A DNA stretch of 38,123 bases. Source: Acidimicrobiaceae bacterium (GTDB lineage: Bacteria; Actinomycetota; Acidimicrobiia; Acidimicrobiales; Ilumatobacteraceae). The translations under genes and the position numbers were made by a program. Below the pieces are notes generated by a model, which saw nothing but the letters and a program-made list of their open reading frames with translations, made no database searches and was not told where the DNA came from. Every line of letters starts with the position of its first letter. Position 1 is the stretch's first letter. Below, in pieces: positions 31,945 through 38,123 of this stretch. The DNA lies in the NCBI GenBank assembly GCA_012269985.1, contig JAAXJF010000039.1, positions 1-38,123 of the forward strand. Reading direction: 5' to 3'.

Positions 31945-32217
31945 ATGCAGAAATACCGCATCTCTATTACCTATTGCGTGCCTTGAGACTATTCAGACCG
32001 CGCCGTGAGCGTGGCCCACGATCTCATCCACAACTATCAACATGTCATCGATGAACTCACGCTCATCACAGGGTCAGCTGGAGTCTTCGACGTCATCGTC
32101 AACGACGAGATGCTGTACTCGAAAGCCAATACCGGCCGACATGCTGAACCAGGTGAAGTGCTTTCGCTTTTCAGCGCCCGTCTCCCCGATGACACCCCTC
32201 GTTACGAACGCGGGTAA
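31945..32217 (+). CDS. SelW-like Rdx-family selenoprotein (Sec encoded by in-frame TGA at 31984-31986)
   Basis: Read through one TGA, the frame gives 90 residues with strand RISITYCVPU, where U is residue 14 and C is residue 11, then DYSDRAVSVAHDLI and GVFDVIVNDEMLYSKANTGR. This is the thioredoxin-like Rdx (SelT/SelW/SelH) fold, in which the motif is CxxC or CxxU directly after the first strand. Only the TGA separates this from a complete family member, and the sequence after it keeps the family pattern to the C-terminus. A stem-loop at 31998-32014 fits a bacterial SECIS. If the TGA were a stop the peptide would be only 13 residues. Function is presumably thiol-based redox, substrate unknown. 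Confidence 0.82.
31998..32014 (+). promoter_or_regulatory. Candidate bacterial SECIS stem-loop
   Basis: Arms CCGCGC (31998-32003) and GCGTGG (32009-32014) form six consecutive pairs including one G-U, closing a five-base loop CGUGA (32004-32008) that has G as its second base. The loop begins 18 bases after the TGA. Bacterial SECIS elements are hairpins just downstream of the UGA with a G near the start of the apical loop, recognised by SelB. The hairpin lies in coding sequence, so it is also constrained by the protein. Folding was done by eye. Confidence 0.55.
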
Positions 32218-32220
32218 CTC

Positions 32221-32805
32221 TTACGGGGTCTCGTTAAACGTGACGAGAATCGGCAGTGCGCCCGAGACGTCAATGCGACATATTGCGGCTTGATCGAGAC
32301 GCGATCGGTGCGACACGGAGGGGTTGGCTCCTAGCGCCCAGGCGGACGCTGACTTCATCGGTGACACATGCGAAACCACGATGACGTCGTTCGTTGCTGC
32401 TTCTTCAATGAGTGCTCCACAAGCTGCGTGCACTCGTTGGTGGAGAGTCGCGAAACTCTCACCCCCGTCAGGAGTGAATTCAGGATCGGTGCGCCACGAA
32501 TTCCAAACATCACCCGGCACGTCTCCAAGTGGCAGTCCGTCGTAGATGCCGTAGTCGATTTCGATCCAACGGTCATCAATATCAACCGACCCGATTTCGA
32601 ACTGCTGGGCAATTCGCGATGCTGTTTGTTGAGCCCGTTGCAAAGGGCTTGAAATGATGCGTGATACCTGGAGGTCAGATGCCAGATAGGTGCCGACCGT
32701 GTCGGCTTGCTGCTCCCCTACTTCGTCAAGTGTTGCGTCGACGCGTCCTTGTAAGCAGCGCGATCTATTGAGTTCAGTTCTGCCGTGGCGCACCAAGATG
32801 ATCAT
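32221..32805 (-). CDS. Histidine phosphatase (phosphoglycerate mutase-like) family protein
   Basis: The 194-residue protein has the RHGRTELN phospho-histidine motif (H near residue 7), the QGRVDATLDEVGEQQA region, SSPLQRAQQTA, the catalytic E in EIDYGIYDG and the late SHVSP histidine. All five core residues are present, so it is a phosphatase rather than a relic. Substrates in this family range from phosphosugars to cofactors; none can be assigned. ATG 32805 is favoured because it sits at the RHG motif and overlaps the upstream membrane gene stop as ATGA. The stop is three bases from the convergent SelW-like stop. Confidence 0.88.
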   Translation of the reverse strand: MIILVRHGRTELNRSRCLQGRVDATLDEVGEQQADTVGTYLASDLQVSRIISSPLQRAQQTASRIAQQFEIGSVDIDDRWIEIDYGIYDGLPLGDVPGDVWNSWRTDPEFTPDGGESFATLHQRVHAACGALIEEAATNDVIVVSHVSPMKSASAWALGANPSVSHRSRLDQAAICRIDVSGALPILVTFNETP

Positions 32806-33278
32806 CGAAAGGTCAGCTTTCCGTCTCGAGTCCACGATCGCAGCTGTTCCCACGATTGCAGTTGGTTTCTCTTCATGATCCAGACCGTTAACCCAACGCC
32901 GACGATCTCGAGCAAAAGAGGTGTGAAACCTCGGCTCAATATGGCGGCATCAGATGTGCCGAGATCGAGTCCTCCGAATGGCCACCAGAACACTTTGTTT
33001 GTGGCCCATGAGGCTCCGAATACCGAATGCAGCAGGAACCCGATGGGTAGTCCCAAGAGGAAGCGGCGTCTCGGTCGACGACCGATGGTCATCGCCATCA
33101 CTCCAATGAGCGCAGCTACTGCGATGGTGATCGAGTTGAGTGCTGTTAGCCACCCTCCAGTGATGTCTCCAATCACAGGGACAGTTGAACCGATGATCAA
33201 CATTCGATAGTCGAATTGAGGGTCGGTGAAGACGTAGTGAATGACAAGCACTGCGGTGGCGGCATACCAGAACAGCAT
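32802..33278 (-). CDS. Polytopic membrane protein
   Basis: The 158-residue protein starts MLFWYAATAVLVIHYVFTDPQFDYR and has about four hydrophobic segments, with a basic RRPRRRF loop between the second and third and a CWATNK-like region (GASWATNKVFWWPFGG) before the fourth. The layout recalls small YdjM-like inner-membrane proteins called metal-dependent hydrolases, but the metal residues are not evident. ATG 33278 is chosen because it shares its A with the previous stop (TGATG); ATG 33302 would overlap 25 bases. It is coupled to the phosphatase. Confidence 0.68.
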   Translation of the reverse strand: MLFWYAATAVLVIHYVFTDPQFDYRMLIIGSTVPVIGDITGGWLTALNSITIAVAALIGVMAMTIGRRPRRRFLLGLPIGFLLHSVFGASWATNKVFWWPFGGLDLGTSDAAILSRGFTPLLLEIVGVGLTVWIMKRNQLQSWEQLRSWTRDGKLTFR

Positions 33279-34027
33279 CAGCGCACAAGCAATCGGCCGC
33301 ATTGTGGGCAGTCAGGGATGGCGTCTGCCGGTGAGCGCCGGACGTCGTCCACTTCCGCTGGGGAAAGGTCGAGGTGGCATCCCTCGCACTGGCTGCCGGT
33401 GAGCATCGCCGCGGCAACACCTAATTTGGCACGCACATGTTGGTATCGATCGACGAGAGCCTCGGGAAGTGCAGAGACGAGCTGCTCTCGTTGTGTGCCG
33501 ATGTCAGCGAGTCCAGCGTCAATGGCTGTCTCCACCTCAGTTAAGACCGTCGTCGCAGCAGATGCCTTTTCCCGCAGGTCGGCCTCCTGCGCCTGCAACG
33601 CAGACAACTCATCTTCAGCCGACGACTGCTCATCCATCCTGATGAGCGCTTCTTCGTCGAGAGTTGATCGCTCCTCATCGAGGACCGCAATCTCGTGCTG
33701 CAGGGCTTCAGCTTCACGCGGCGCAATGACCGTCTTGAGTTGCTCCTGCAGTCGTGAGCGTTTCGCATCAATCTCACCCGACTGCTGTTCTGCGCAAGCA
33801 ATTGCATCTTCGGCACCCGTAATGAATGCTGTGAGTTCAGTGCAGCGCTTCTCCCACGCAATGACAGACTCCGCCACAGATTTCAACGTCTCCCGTTCGG
33901 CAAGATTGGCTTTACGGTGTTGCGCTTGATCTGCTGCAGTGTCGAGACCCTGCAGTTTGAGAAGTATCTGTCCAACATTGTTCGAAGCATCGGAAGCGGA
34001 TTCGGCGTCACTCACATGGAACAACAT
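33278..34027 (-). CDS. C4-type zinc-ribbon protein with coiled coil
   Basis: The 249-residue protein is mostly a long coiled coil (residues 15-200, heptad-rich in Glu, Ala, Gln and Leu) ending in a zinc ribbon: CEGC near 214 and CPQC near 242, spaced as in the zf-RING_7/CdsZ family. Such proteins are widespread in bacteria and of uncertain function, perhaps RNA- or membrane-associated. The ATG at 34027 overlaps the PBP stop by 20 bases; a GTG at 34015 (V-S-D-A-E) is an alternative. It is within the same transcription unit as the PBP. Confidence 0.86.
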   Translation of the reverse strand: MLFHVSDAESASDASNNVGQILLKLQGLDTAADQAQHRKANLAERETLKSVAESVIAWEKRCTELTAFITGAEDAIACAEQQSGEIDAKRSRLQEQLKTVIAPREAEALQHEIAVLDEERSTLDEEALIRMDEQSSAEDELSALQAQEADLREKASAATTVLTEVETAIDAGLADIGTQREQLVSALPEALVDRYQHVRAKLGVAAAMLTGSQCEGCHLDLSPAEVDDVRRSPADAIPDCPQCGRLLVR

Positions 34028-36215
34028 ACGCGTCCGCAGGTACCGATGGCATCTCGGCGTACGGATCGATCACTCCCGGGGCAATCGTTGTTCCTGTGGG
34101 AACCTCTTCAAGTATCGGAACAGGCTCTATTAGCTCAGAATCTAGTACCCCTTCGGGTGCATCGGGAGTAGTTGTCGTAGTCGTTGGTGTCTCGAAACCA
34201 ACAATGATTGATGGGCATTCGGTACCCGGCAAATACAGTCGTTCAGCAGGACCCCTAAGTGGCGGTGGCGCTGGCCAATCGGTGACGGTGACACCAGAAT
34301 GAGCAGATTGCATGTAGGTCCCCCAGATTCGAGCAGGGAAAGTTCCGCCTCGAACTAGCGGCACGCCTGCCTCGACGAACTCTGGGATATTCACCATTGA
34401 GGTGTACCGGTCAGGATCTCGCACCATGACTGCGGTTGAAAGATAGGTTGACGCCCCAACAAACCATGCGGCGTAGTTGTTTTGCTGAGTGCCAGTCTTG
34501 CCGGCCGCCGGAATAAGTTGCGCAAATTCTGCGAGTTCGCGGCGAGCCGTACCAGTTGTGAGAGTCGCTTTCATCGTGTCGATGGTGGTGAGTGCAGCCC
34601 CGCTCTCGAGTACTCGTTCGGGGTCGCTTTGATGGGTGTAGAGGCGACGACCCTCAGAGTCATCAACTTTCTCGATGAAGTACGGCTCGTGGTGAACACC
34701 TTCATTCGCAATTGACTGCATTCCTGCGGCCATATCGAGGGTGCTCATTTCGTTCGCTCCAGTTGCAAAACTCGCATACGGCCTCAACGGTTCTCTCACA
34801 CTTTCGGGTAGGTCTGGACGCAAGAAGTCAGACGCAGCCATTCGGTAGGTCGTGTCAACAACTCGATCGAGACCCACAATTTGCGACAACCGAGCAAACG
34901 CGCAATTTATCGAACGGTAAGTGTGCTCGGCGAGTGTCGCAATGCCACCGCTCACACCATCTGTAATGATGAACTCGGGTTCAAGGTTGTCTCCAGGGTT
35001 GGGAAGCACACACGGGCGCGTTCCATCAATGACGTCATTGGGTTGGGCCCCAGCCTGAATAGCCGCAGCAAGAATAAAAATCTTGATGCTCGAGCCTGTC
35101 TGACTCGGTGCCAGTGCAAGGTTGACCTCATTCTGTTTCGGGACGAAACCTCGTCCTCCTACGAGTGCGCGCACCGCTCCTGTTTCATTTTCAATGGAGG
35201 TCAATGCAGCGTCAAAGCCCTCGGTGGTGTCAGGTAACTCGTTTCGTGCGGTTTCTGCTGCAGTTTGAAGGTCGGGGTCAAGGGTTGTGTAGATACGAAG
35301 CCCCCCGCGGTACAAAGCCGTATAGCGCTCTTCGTAGGTGTCACCGAGAATGTCAGAGCCATTAAGAAGCAGATCTCGGACTGTTTCTGAAAAGTAAGTT
35401 CGTTCGACATCTCGTGTTGGAATCTGGTTCACACGTTCTGGAATAACAAATGTTTCAGACACTTCGATGGCTTCGTCTTCAGTGAGCAACTCATCTTCAA
35501 CGAGTCGATCAACTACCTGGGCAAAGCGAGCACGGCTTCGTTCAGGGCGATTGATCGGGTCGTAGCTGGTGGGGGCTCGCACAAGTCCAGCAAGGAAGGC
35601 TGATTCCGGGAAAGTGAGTTCGTGGACAAATTTCCCAAAATACGTTTCGGCAGCAGCTGCAATTCCGTAAGAGTTATTTCCGAAGAACACCGTGTTCAGA
35701 TAGCGCTCCATGATTTCTTCTTTCGAGCGTTCTTTCTCAAGCCGCACTGCGTAAGTGAGTTGTAGCAGTTTGTAACGACCGTTGCGCTCAAACCCAGCCA
35801 TGAAATCATTCTTGACAACTTGCATAGTGATCGTTGAAGCCCCTTGACGAGGAGCATCAGACGCGAAGTTCGACAGCAGAGCTCGAATGAACGACCGCGC
35901 ATTAACGCCGTGATGCACCCAGAATTCGTTGTCTTCGACAGCTACAAATGCCTGAATGACGTGCTCTGGAATGTCGCCAAACGAGACGGGCTGTATGTTC
36001 TCGAGTTCATAAACCGCAATTTCGTTTCCTGCGGCGTCGTAGACATAGCTGCGTTGCGAAAGTGGAATGAAGTCGGGCAGCGGCACCGGCTCTTCTGAAT
36101 GAGCATTTGCAATTCGCCATAGCCGCGGAGCGATGCCGATAGTGACTGCAGTAATCAGCAACGCGCCCGAAATGATGATGACACCAAGTCGCCCCGCCAA
36201 TAGATATCTTTCCAC
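34008..36215 (-). CDS. Class A penicillin-binding protein
   Basis: The 735-residue bifunctional enzyme has a membrane helix at 10-30, a GT51 transglycosylase domain (EDNEFWVHHG with catalytic E94, GASTITMQ at 125-132, and RLEKERSKEEIMERYLNTVFFG), and a transpeptidase domain with SSIK (S375-K378), SIN (435-437) and KTGT (573-576). It polymerises and cross-links peptidoglycan outside the membrane. A Thr/Pro linker (TPTTTTTTPDAP) precedes a short acidic C-terminus. GTG 36215 is selected because TACGCT ends seven bases before it and the helix follows directly; TTG 36305 would overlap the divergent VOC gene. Confidence 0.94.
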   Translation of the reverse strand: MERYLLAGRLGVIIISGALLITAVTIGIAPRLWRIANAHSEEPVPLPDFIPLSQRSYVYDAAGNEIAVYELENIQPVSFGDIPEHVIQAFVAVEDNEFWVHHGVNARSFIRALLSNFASDAPRQGASTITMQVVKNDFMAGFERNGRYKLLQLTYAVRLEKERSKEEIMERYLNTVFFGNNSYGIAAAAETYFGKFVHELTFPESAFLAGLVRAPTSYDPINRPERSRARFAQVVDRLVEDELLTEDEAIEVSETFVIPERVNQIPTRDVERTYFSETVRDLLLNGSDILGDTYEERYTALYRGGLRIYTTLDPDLQTAAETARNELPDTTEGFDAALTSIENETGAVRALVGGRGFVPKQNEVNLALAPSQTGSSIKIFILAAAIQAGAQPNDVIDGTRPCVLPNPGDNLEPEFIITDGVSGGIATLAEHTYRSINCAFARLSQIVGLDRVVDTTYRMAASDFLRPDLPESVREPLRPYASFATGANEMSTLDMAAGMQSIANEGVHHEPYFIEKVDDSEGRRLYTHQSDPERVLESGAALTTIDTMKATLTTGTARRELAEFAQLIPAAGKTGTQQNNYAAWFVGASTYLSTAVMVRDPDRYTSMVNIPEFVEAGVPLVRGGTFPARIWGTYMQSAHSGVTVTDWPAPPPLRGPAERLYLPGTECPSIIVGFETPTTTTTTPDAPEGVLDSELIEPVPILEEVPTGTTIAPGVIDPYAEMPSVPADAYVVPCE

Positions 36216-36222
36216 ACCATTG

Positions 36223-36228
36223 AGCGTA
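36223..36228 (-). promoter_or_regulatory. -10 element for leaderless PBP mRNA
   Basis: Minus-strand TACGCT fits TANNNT and is followed by CAATGGT and a GTG at 36215. The same hexamer precedes the acyl-CoA dehydrogenase start. It removes an otherwise awkward overlap of divergent genes. Confidence 0.5.
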
Positions 36229-36289
36229 ATGACCTGCCGCTCCGGTGTTCCGTCATGGGTTCCCAAACAAGGGTCAGGCTCGGTAATCA

Positions 36290-36694
36290 ATGGCAGTGAA
36301 GCCAAAGGTTTCTCTGGTCACACTGGGTGTGCGAGATGTTGATCGAGCCAGAGCGTTCGATGAGTGCCGCGGGTGGACCGCCTCGAGTGACCAAGGCACG
36401 CTCGCATTGTGCGCACTGGAGGGCGGGGTGCTTGGGCTGTTCGGATGGGATGATCTCGCAGATGACGCAGGTTTGCCGACGTCTCATGGCTCAGGTTTTC
36501 GAGGGCAGAGCCTGGACCATAACGAGCCATCTCCGCAGGATGTCGACCGAGTCTTCCAAGAATTCCTTGAGGCTGGAGCCACTGTTGTGAAGCACCCTGG
36601 ACGAACTCCGTGGGGAGGTTATTCGAGTTATGTGGCTGACCTCGACGGACACTTGTGGGAGATTGCCCACAACCCGTTCTCTGATTGGACGTGA
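36290..36694 (+). CDS. VOC-family (glyoxalase-like) protein
   Basis: The 134-residue protein has the paired beta-alpha-beta-beta-beta units of the vicinal oxygen chelate fold: SLVTLGVRDVDRARAF at the start, GGVLGLFGW, then the second unit with DVDRVFQEFLEAGATVVKHP and a final DLDGHLWEIAHNP whose H and E are likely metal or active-site residues. The family includes glyoxalases, dioxygenases and antibiotic-binding proteins; none can be singled out. The ATG is close to the PBP start region on the other strand, with divergent transcription. Confidence 0.87.
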   Translation: MAVKPKVSLVTLGVRDVDRARAFDECRGWTASSDQGTLALCALEGGVLGLFGWDDLADDAGLPTSHGSGFRGQSLDHNEPSPQDVDRVFQEFLEAGATVVKHPGRTPWGGYSSYVADLDGHLWEIAHNPFSDWT

Positions 36695-36769
36695 CGGGAT
36701 CTGGATTACCAAGGTTCAAGTGACTAAGCGAACTCGCAGATCTTGTCTCCTAGGCGATAGACAACTCGT

Positions 36770-37711
36770 ATGACGATGCCTCTACGTCCCTTTCGGTTCG
36801 GTGTTCAAGTTCGTAATGGTGACGATGCTGCATCATGGGTTTCGAATGCCCGCCGCTTCGAGGAGCTCGGCTATGCCGCCGTGACGATGCCAGATCATTT
36901 TGATGAGCAACTCGCACCGATCCCTGCTTTGCAGGCTGTTGCCGATGCGACGTCAACTATTCGTGTCGGGGCACTCGTCTTCGATAACGATTACAAGCAT
37001 CCAGTGGTGCTTGCGAAAGAGTTAGCGACCATCGATGTGCTTTCCGGTGGGCGTCTCGATATCGGCCTTGGTGCTGGCTGGATGGCAACCGACTATGAAC
37101 GGTCTGGGATTCCGTACGATCGTCCAGGCGTGCGCATCGATCGTTTCCTGGAGGGTCTAGACATCATTCGTAGCGCAATGGGCGAGGGCGCGTTTTCTTA
37201 CGAAGGTGAGCACTACACCATTTCTGACTATGACGGCTTTCCGAAACCAATTCAGAGCCCCTGCCCTCCGGTGCTGATCGGCGGTGGAGGTCCGCGCATG
37301 CTGAAGATTGCGGCGCAACAAGCCGACATTGTTGGCATTAACGCAACGTTGACTTCGGGCGCAGTTGACCAGTCGACGTTCGACTCGATGACAGCTGAGG
37401 CGACTGATGAGAAAGTCGACATTGTGCGTGTTGCCGCAGGTGACCGTCTCGGTCATATTGAGATGAATATTCGAGCATTCCTTGTGTCGGTGACTGAAGA
37501 TGTCGATGCTGCACTTGAGGGGATCGCAGCGTTCACTGGGTCACCAACTTCGGTGATCGCTGAGTCACCGTTCGCGCTCGTTGGCCCACCATCAAAGCTT
37601 GCTGAGGATCTCATTGCCCGTCGTGAACGCTGGGGATTCAGCTATGTCATCGTTGGGCCTGATGAAGCCGAAGCGTTCGCTCCGGTGGTTGCTGCACTCG
37701 CAGGAAGCTGA
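36770..37711 (+). CDS. LLM-class F420-dependent oxidoreductase
   Basis: The 313-residue TIM-barrel protein carries the luciferase-like features FGVQVRNGDDA, TMPDHFDEQLAPIPALQAVADAT, then VLAKELATIDVLSGGRLDIGLGAGW and a C-terminal VGPPSKLAEDLIARRERWGFSYVIVG. This matches the actinobacterial F420-dependent subfamily often labelled MSMEG_2516-type (TIGR03621). It should transfer hydride with reduced F420, substrate unknown. The ATG at 36770 has TAGACA (near -10 consensus) ending six bases upstream, suggesting a leaderless mRNA. Confidence 0.9.
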   Translation: MTMPLRPFRFGVQVRNGDDAASWVSNARRFEELGYAAVTMPDHFDEQLAPIPALQAVADATSTIRVGALVFDNDYKHPVVLAKELATIDVLSGGRLDIGLGAGWMATDYERSGIPYDRPGVRIDRFLEGLDIIRSAMGEGAFSYEGEHYTISDYDGFPKPIQSPCPPVLIGGGGPRMLKIAAQQADIVGINATLTSGAVDQSTFDSMTAEATDEKVDIVRVAAGDRLGHIEMNIRAFLVSVTEDVDAALEGIAAFTGSPTSVIAESPFALVGPPSKLAEDLIARRERWGFSYVIVGPDEAEAFAPVVAALAGS

Positions 37712-37764
37712 GGAGAGACGATTTCACCGATGTATCTGCGAAATGTTTGCGCCCCGGGTTGCAC

Positions 37765-38123
37765 ATGAGGCAGTCGTCGCATTCCCCTAATACGGTAATT
37801 GCTGTTGCGATCGCTGCTGCGGTGTCGGTTGCTCTTCCGGGTGTTCTGGTCGGTGGATTATCGGTCCAGATCAGAGGTGAGTTTGGTGTTGCCGAGGGCC
37901 GTTACGGCTGGGCAATGAGTACGTATTTCCTTGCGGCAACTGCAGGTTCGATCGTGCTCGGTCGGCTCGCCCAAGTCATCGGACCACGTCGTCAACTCAC
38001 GCTTGCTCTCCTCGGTGCGGCGGTAGTTGACATTAGCATTGCGCGGTTTGCTCACGAATATGGGGACATCATTGCGTATCTTGCGATCGCAGGGCATAGC
38101 GATGCTGCCGCCCAGACGGGGCT
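37765..38123 (+). CDS. MFS transporter, N-terminal part
   Basis: The gene runs off the right edge; 119 codons are visible. The start MRQSSHSPNTVIAVAIAAAVSVALPG is followed by a second helix and a VLGRLAQVIGPRR loop, the conserved MFS signature between helices 2 and 3, and GAAVV..AYLAIAG helices. The two-helix-plus-RxGPR pattern identifies a major facilitator superfamily permease. Substrate cannot be inferred. It follows the LLM oxidoreductase by 53 bases and could be in the same unit. Confidence 0.85.
   Translation, partial: MRQSSHSPNTVIAVAIAAAVSVALPGVLVGGLSVQIRGEFGVAEGRYGWAMSTYFLAATAGSIVLGRLAQVIGPRRQLTLALLGAAVVDISIARFAHEYGDIIAYLAIAGHSDAAAQTG

Noticed and set aside
32005-32217. A short open frame starting at GTG 32005
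   Set aside because: It is the tail of the SelW-like gene after the Sec TGA. It lacks the redox motif and begins inside the putative SECIS loop.
36216-36305. PBP start at TTG 36305
   Set aside because: Overlaps the divergent VOC gene and adds 30 residues without family features; a -10 sits directly before GTG 36215.
1-38123. Mobile elements, prophage, defence island or tRNA genes
   Set aside because: No transposase, integrase, terminal repeats, restriction or toxin genes, and no cloverleaf with TTCGA-type arm was recognised by eye. The HNH gene is of a chromosomal family.

Overview
The window looks like a chromosomal segment of an actinobacterium, most likely from the class Acidimicrobiia or a close relative. 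This is inferred from a WhiB regulator, a DUF3040 protein, a PimB'-type mannosyltransferase, an F420-type luciferase-like oxidoreductase, an MtrA/MtrB-like pair followed by a GerMN lipoprotein, moderate-to-high GC, and small membrane proteins typical of that group. Genes are packed tightly, with many 1-4 base stop/start overlaps (ATGA, GTGA, TTGA). I see no prophage, insertion sequence, CRISPR array or tRNA.

Layout. Bases 1-985 hold the start of the division/cell-wall cluster on the minus strand (rsmH, mraZ) with a five-box MraZ operator. Bases 1129-3822 (minus) carry a lipoate ligase-like protein, an HNH nuclease, a small conserved protein and an acyl-CoA dehydrogenase. Bases 3877-6346 (minus) carry a degenerate ROK protein, a DUF3040 protein and DNA polymerase IV. 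Bases 6437-10319 (plus) carry a membrane protein, an inositol monophosphatase-family enzyme, and a response regulator / histidine kinase / GerMN lipoprotein operon. Bases 10329-15907 hold central carbon genes: phosphofructokinase, glycerol kinase, an AlaC-type aminotransferase and ROK glucokinase. Bases 15473-23816 match a block known from mycobacteria: SRPBCC protein, membrane protein, PimB', QueG, NYN protein, DEDDh-exonuclease/GIY-YIG fusion, GHMP kinase, TrpD and WhiB. Bases 23956-28950 form a glycerol-3-phosphate operon: GlpD-like, alkyl-DHAP-synthase-like, membrane protein and a second FGGY kinase. Bases 29006-31438 encode an LppM-like lipoprotein and two Tat-exported ferritin-like proteins. 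Bases 31549-31895 are the RNase P RNA. Next come a small SelW-like gene, a phosphatase, a membrane protein, a zinc-ribbon protein, a class A PBP, a VOC protein, an LLM oxidoreductase and the start of an MFS transporter.

The most striking item is at 31945-32217. A SelW/Rdx-family gene is interrupted only by an in-frame TGA exactly where the family has the second redox residue of its CxxC/CxxU motif. A stem-loop with a G in its loop follows at the spacing expected for a bacterial SECIS. It is therefore most simply read as a selenoprotein that ordinary gene calling would truncate.

A second theme is start-codon context. At least eight genes have a TANNNT -10 element ending exactly 6 or 7 bases before a start codon, which points to leaderless mRNAs and settles several starts (pfkA, glpD, PBP, trpD, acyl-CoA dehydrogenase). 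Several enzymes lack residues that are normally essential: the ROK protein, the exonuclease, the GlpD FAD loop, and the second FGGY kinase's glycerol pocket. DNA polymerase IV keeps its catalytic aspartate only if a non-AUG start is used.
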